Of a DNA stretch of 64,000 bases, positions 62,668 to 64,000 are shown one piece after another; within the stretch, counting starts at the first letter, position 1, and every line of letters begins with the position of its first letter. The notes under the pieces are model-generated. The model was not told where the DNA came from. It did no database searches and worked only from the letters and a program-made list of their open reading frames with translations. Position numbers and translations under genes: made by a program. This DNA is from Cellulosimicrobium marinum (GTDB lineage Bacteria; Actinomycetota; Actinomycetes; Actinomycetales; Cellulomonadaceae), in the NCBI RefSeq assembly GCF_020551945.1, contig NZ_JAJBZH010000008.1:62001-126000 (forward strand). Reading direction: 5' to 3'.

Positions 62668-64000
62668 GTGTCCCCGAAGGCTGAGTCAGAGGCGATCAGC
62701 GACGCAAGCTCCGTGTTCGGAGCGAACGAGTGGCTGGTCGACGAGCTCTACGAGCAGTACCTCAAGGACAAGAACGCGGTCGACCCCGCGTGGTGGGACT
62801 TCTTCGAGGACTACCGACCGACCGAGCGTGACGAGGCCGCAGGCGACGCCGCGCCCCCGGCGGCCACCAACGGCTCCTCGGCGCAGGCGGCCGCTGGCAG
62901 CTCGGAGCCCGCGCCGCGCGCCGAGCCACCGCGCTCCGAGGCCGCCCGCCCCGCGGCGGTGACCGACGGCTCCGCAGCCGCCGAGGCGGCGCAGCGCGTC
63001 AAGCCGGCCCGCCTGCCCGCCGACCCGAGCGTCAACGCCGCCGCCGAGGCCGTCCGAGCGACCGACCCGGTGGCCGAGCCCGTCGCCACCGCGCAGCCCG
63101 CGACCGCGCTCTACGCGCAGGTCCCGGCGCGCAAGGTCGCAGCCGCCGAGACCCCCGCCGACGAGCCGGTCGACGACGTCCAGAAGCTCCGCGGCCCCGC
63201 CGCGCGCGTCGTCACGAACATGGAGTCGAGCCTGCAGGTGCCCACGGCGACGTCCGTGCGCGCCGTGCCGGCCAAGCTCATGGTCGACAACCGCATCGTC
63301 ATCAACAACCACCTCGCCCGCGGCCGCGGCGGCAAGATCTCCTTCACGCACCTCATCGGGTTCGCGCTCGTCGAGGCGCTCGCCGACATGCCGGTGATGA
63401 ACGCCAGCTACACCGAGCTCGACGGCAAGCCCGCCGTGAACCAGCCCGCGCACGTCAACTTCGGCCTCGCGATCGACCTCGCGAAGCCCGACGGCTCGCG
63501 CCAGCTCCTCGTGCCGAGCGTCAAGAAGGCCGAGACGATGGACTTCGCCCAGTTCTGGGCGGCCTACGAGGACCTCGTGCGCCGTGCGCGCGGCGGCAAG
63601 CTCGGCGTCGACGACTTCGCCGGGACCACCATCTCGCTGACCAACCCCGGCGGGATCGGCACCGTCCACTCCGTGCCGCGCCTCATGCAGGGGCAGGGCA
63701 CCATCATCGGCGTCGGCGCGATGGACTACCCCGCCGAGTTCGCGGGCGCCTCCACCGAACGCCTCGCCCGCCTCGGCATCTCGAAGGTCCTGACGATCAC
63801 CTCGACCTACGACCACCGCATCATCCAGGGCGCCCAGTCCGGCGACTTCCTGCGCATCCTGTCGAACAAGCTCATCGGCGAGGACGGCTTCTACGACCGC
63901 GTCTTCGCTGCGCTGCGCATCCCCTACGAGCCGGTGCGCTGGGTCCGCGACAACACCACGGACGCCGAGATCGAGGCGGCGAAGCCCGCCAAGATCGCCG
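62668..64000 (+). CDS. kgd: Multifunctional 2-oxoglutarate decarboxylase / dehydrogenase E1-E2 (Kgd), 3' end outside the window
   Basis: TCA-cycle enzyme converting 2-oxoglutarate onward; in actinobacteria an E2-like domain is fused to the E1. The ~444 residues seen: N-terminal E1 helix ([28 protein letters not shown]), an Ala/Pro/Glu linker (~55-165) and the E2-type acyltransferase domain ([46 protein letters not shown] with the catalytic His). No lipoyl domain, as usual for Kgd. The thiamine-dependent E1 part lies beyond the edge. GTG 62668 chosen; GTG 62653 is possible. Confidence 0.95.
   Translation, partial: MSPKAESEAISDASSVFGANEWLVDELYEQYLKDKNAVDPAWWDFFEDYRPTERDEAAGDAAPPAATNGSSAQAAAGSSEPAPRAEPPRSEAARPAAVTDGSAAAEAAQRVKPARLPADPSVNAAAEAVRATDPVAEPVATAQPATALYAQVPARKVAAAETPADEPVDDVQKLRGPAARVVTNMESSLQVPTATSVRAVPAKLMVDNRIVINNHLARGRGGKISFTHLIGFALVEALADMPVMNASYTELDGKPAVNQPAHVNFGLAIDLAKPDGSRQLLVPSVKKAETMDFAQFWAAYEDLVRRARGGKLGVDDFAGTTISLTNPGGIGTVHSVPRLMQGQGTIIGVGAMDYPAEFAGASTERLARLGISKVLTITSTYDHRIIQGAQSGDFLRILSNKLIGEDGFYDRVFAALRIPYEPVRWVRDNTTDAEIEAAKPAKIA

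Overview
This is a high-GC (roughly 73-75% by eye) bacterial chromosome segment from an actinomycete. Actinobacterial hallmarks include the GlgE maltosyltransferase route, the mismatch endonuclease NucS/EndoMS, DUF2550 next to atpC, class Ib ribonucleotide reductase, a DivIVA-like coiled-coil protein, a SucB-SucA fused oxoglutarate decarboxylase (kgd), and many GTG starts with -10 (TAnnnT) boxes 6-7 nt upstream of the start codon (leaderless genes). The order argS-lysA-hom-thrC-thrB-rho-rpmE-prfA-prmC-sua5-wecA-atpI-atpBEFHAGDC matches the block I recall from Mycobacterium tuberculosis (Rv1292-Rv1312). Overall content fits Micrococcales, probably near Cellulomonas/Cellulosimicrobium/Isoptericola; that placement is inference.

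Layout. 1-755: 3' part of an AbiEi/DUF559-like gene. 922-11681: alpha-glucan metabolism, with glgP divergent from glgE-treS-mak-glgB; together these convert trehalose to maltose, maltose-1-phosphate and branched glucan. 11682-12315: a repeat-rich intergenic region. 12316-15526: a thioredoxin/TPR co-chaperone (cnoX), a lipoprotein and a two-TM protein. 15832-22573: DivIVA-like protein, two alpha/beta hydrolases, a zinc-ribbon protein, a lipoprotein FKBP, a phosphoribosyltransferase and a small membrane/secreted pair. 22796-27120: nrdH-nrdI-nrdE and nrdF, preceded by two putative NrdR boxes. 27586-30487: nagA and a GH1 beta-glucosidase with a LacI/CebR-like operator. 30531-32644: TetR regulator, a frameshifted YndJ-like membrane gene and DUF1990. 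33036-43475: nucS, DUF2550, the full ATP synthase operon, AtpI and WecA-like transferase. 43472-55891: tRNA modification, release factor and its methylase, rpmE, rho, threonine and lysine biosynthesis, argS. 55997-56069: tRNA-Arg(CCG). 56128-62353: CYTH protein, M15 peptidase, two CNNM/HlyC-type membrane proteins, and a two-component system. 62668-end: 5' part of kgd.

The most unusual content is intergenic. Three loci (11818-11906 minus, 23893-23979 plus, 32870-32976 plus) hold the same element: an outer stem of 19-30 bp whose sequence differs at each locus but stays self-complementary, a second inner stem that also differs yet pairs, and near-invariant unpaired segments (GTGGYGGGYCTGGCGGGA, loop GAGGNACGA, GGATGGTR). 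The two imperfect outer pairs are both G-U wobbles only on the strand carrying the conserved core, which is what a structured RNA would show. Two copies are flanked by short tandem repeats (16-bp period 5' of the core; 21- or 15-bp period 3' of it). I do not recognise this as a known family. Next in interest are a G7-tract frameshift in the YndJ-like gene, the NrdR box pair, and the recurrent leaderless promoters.
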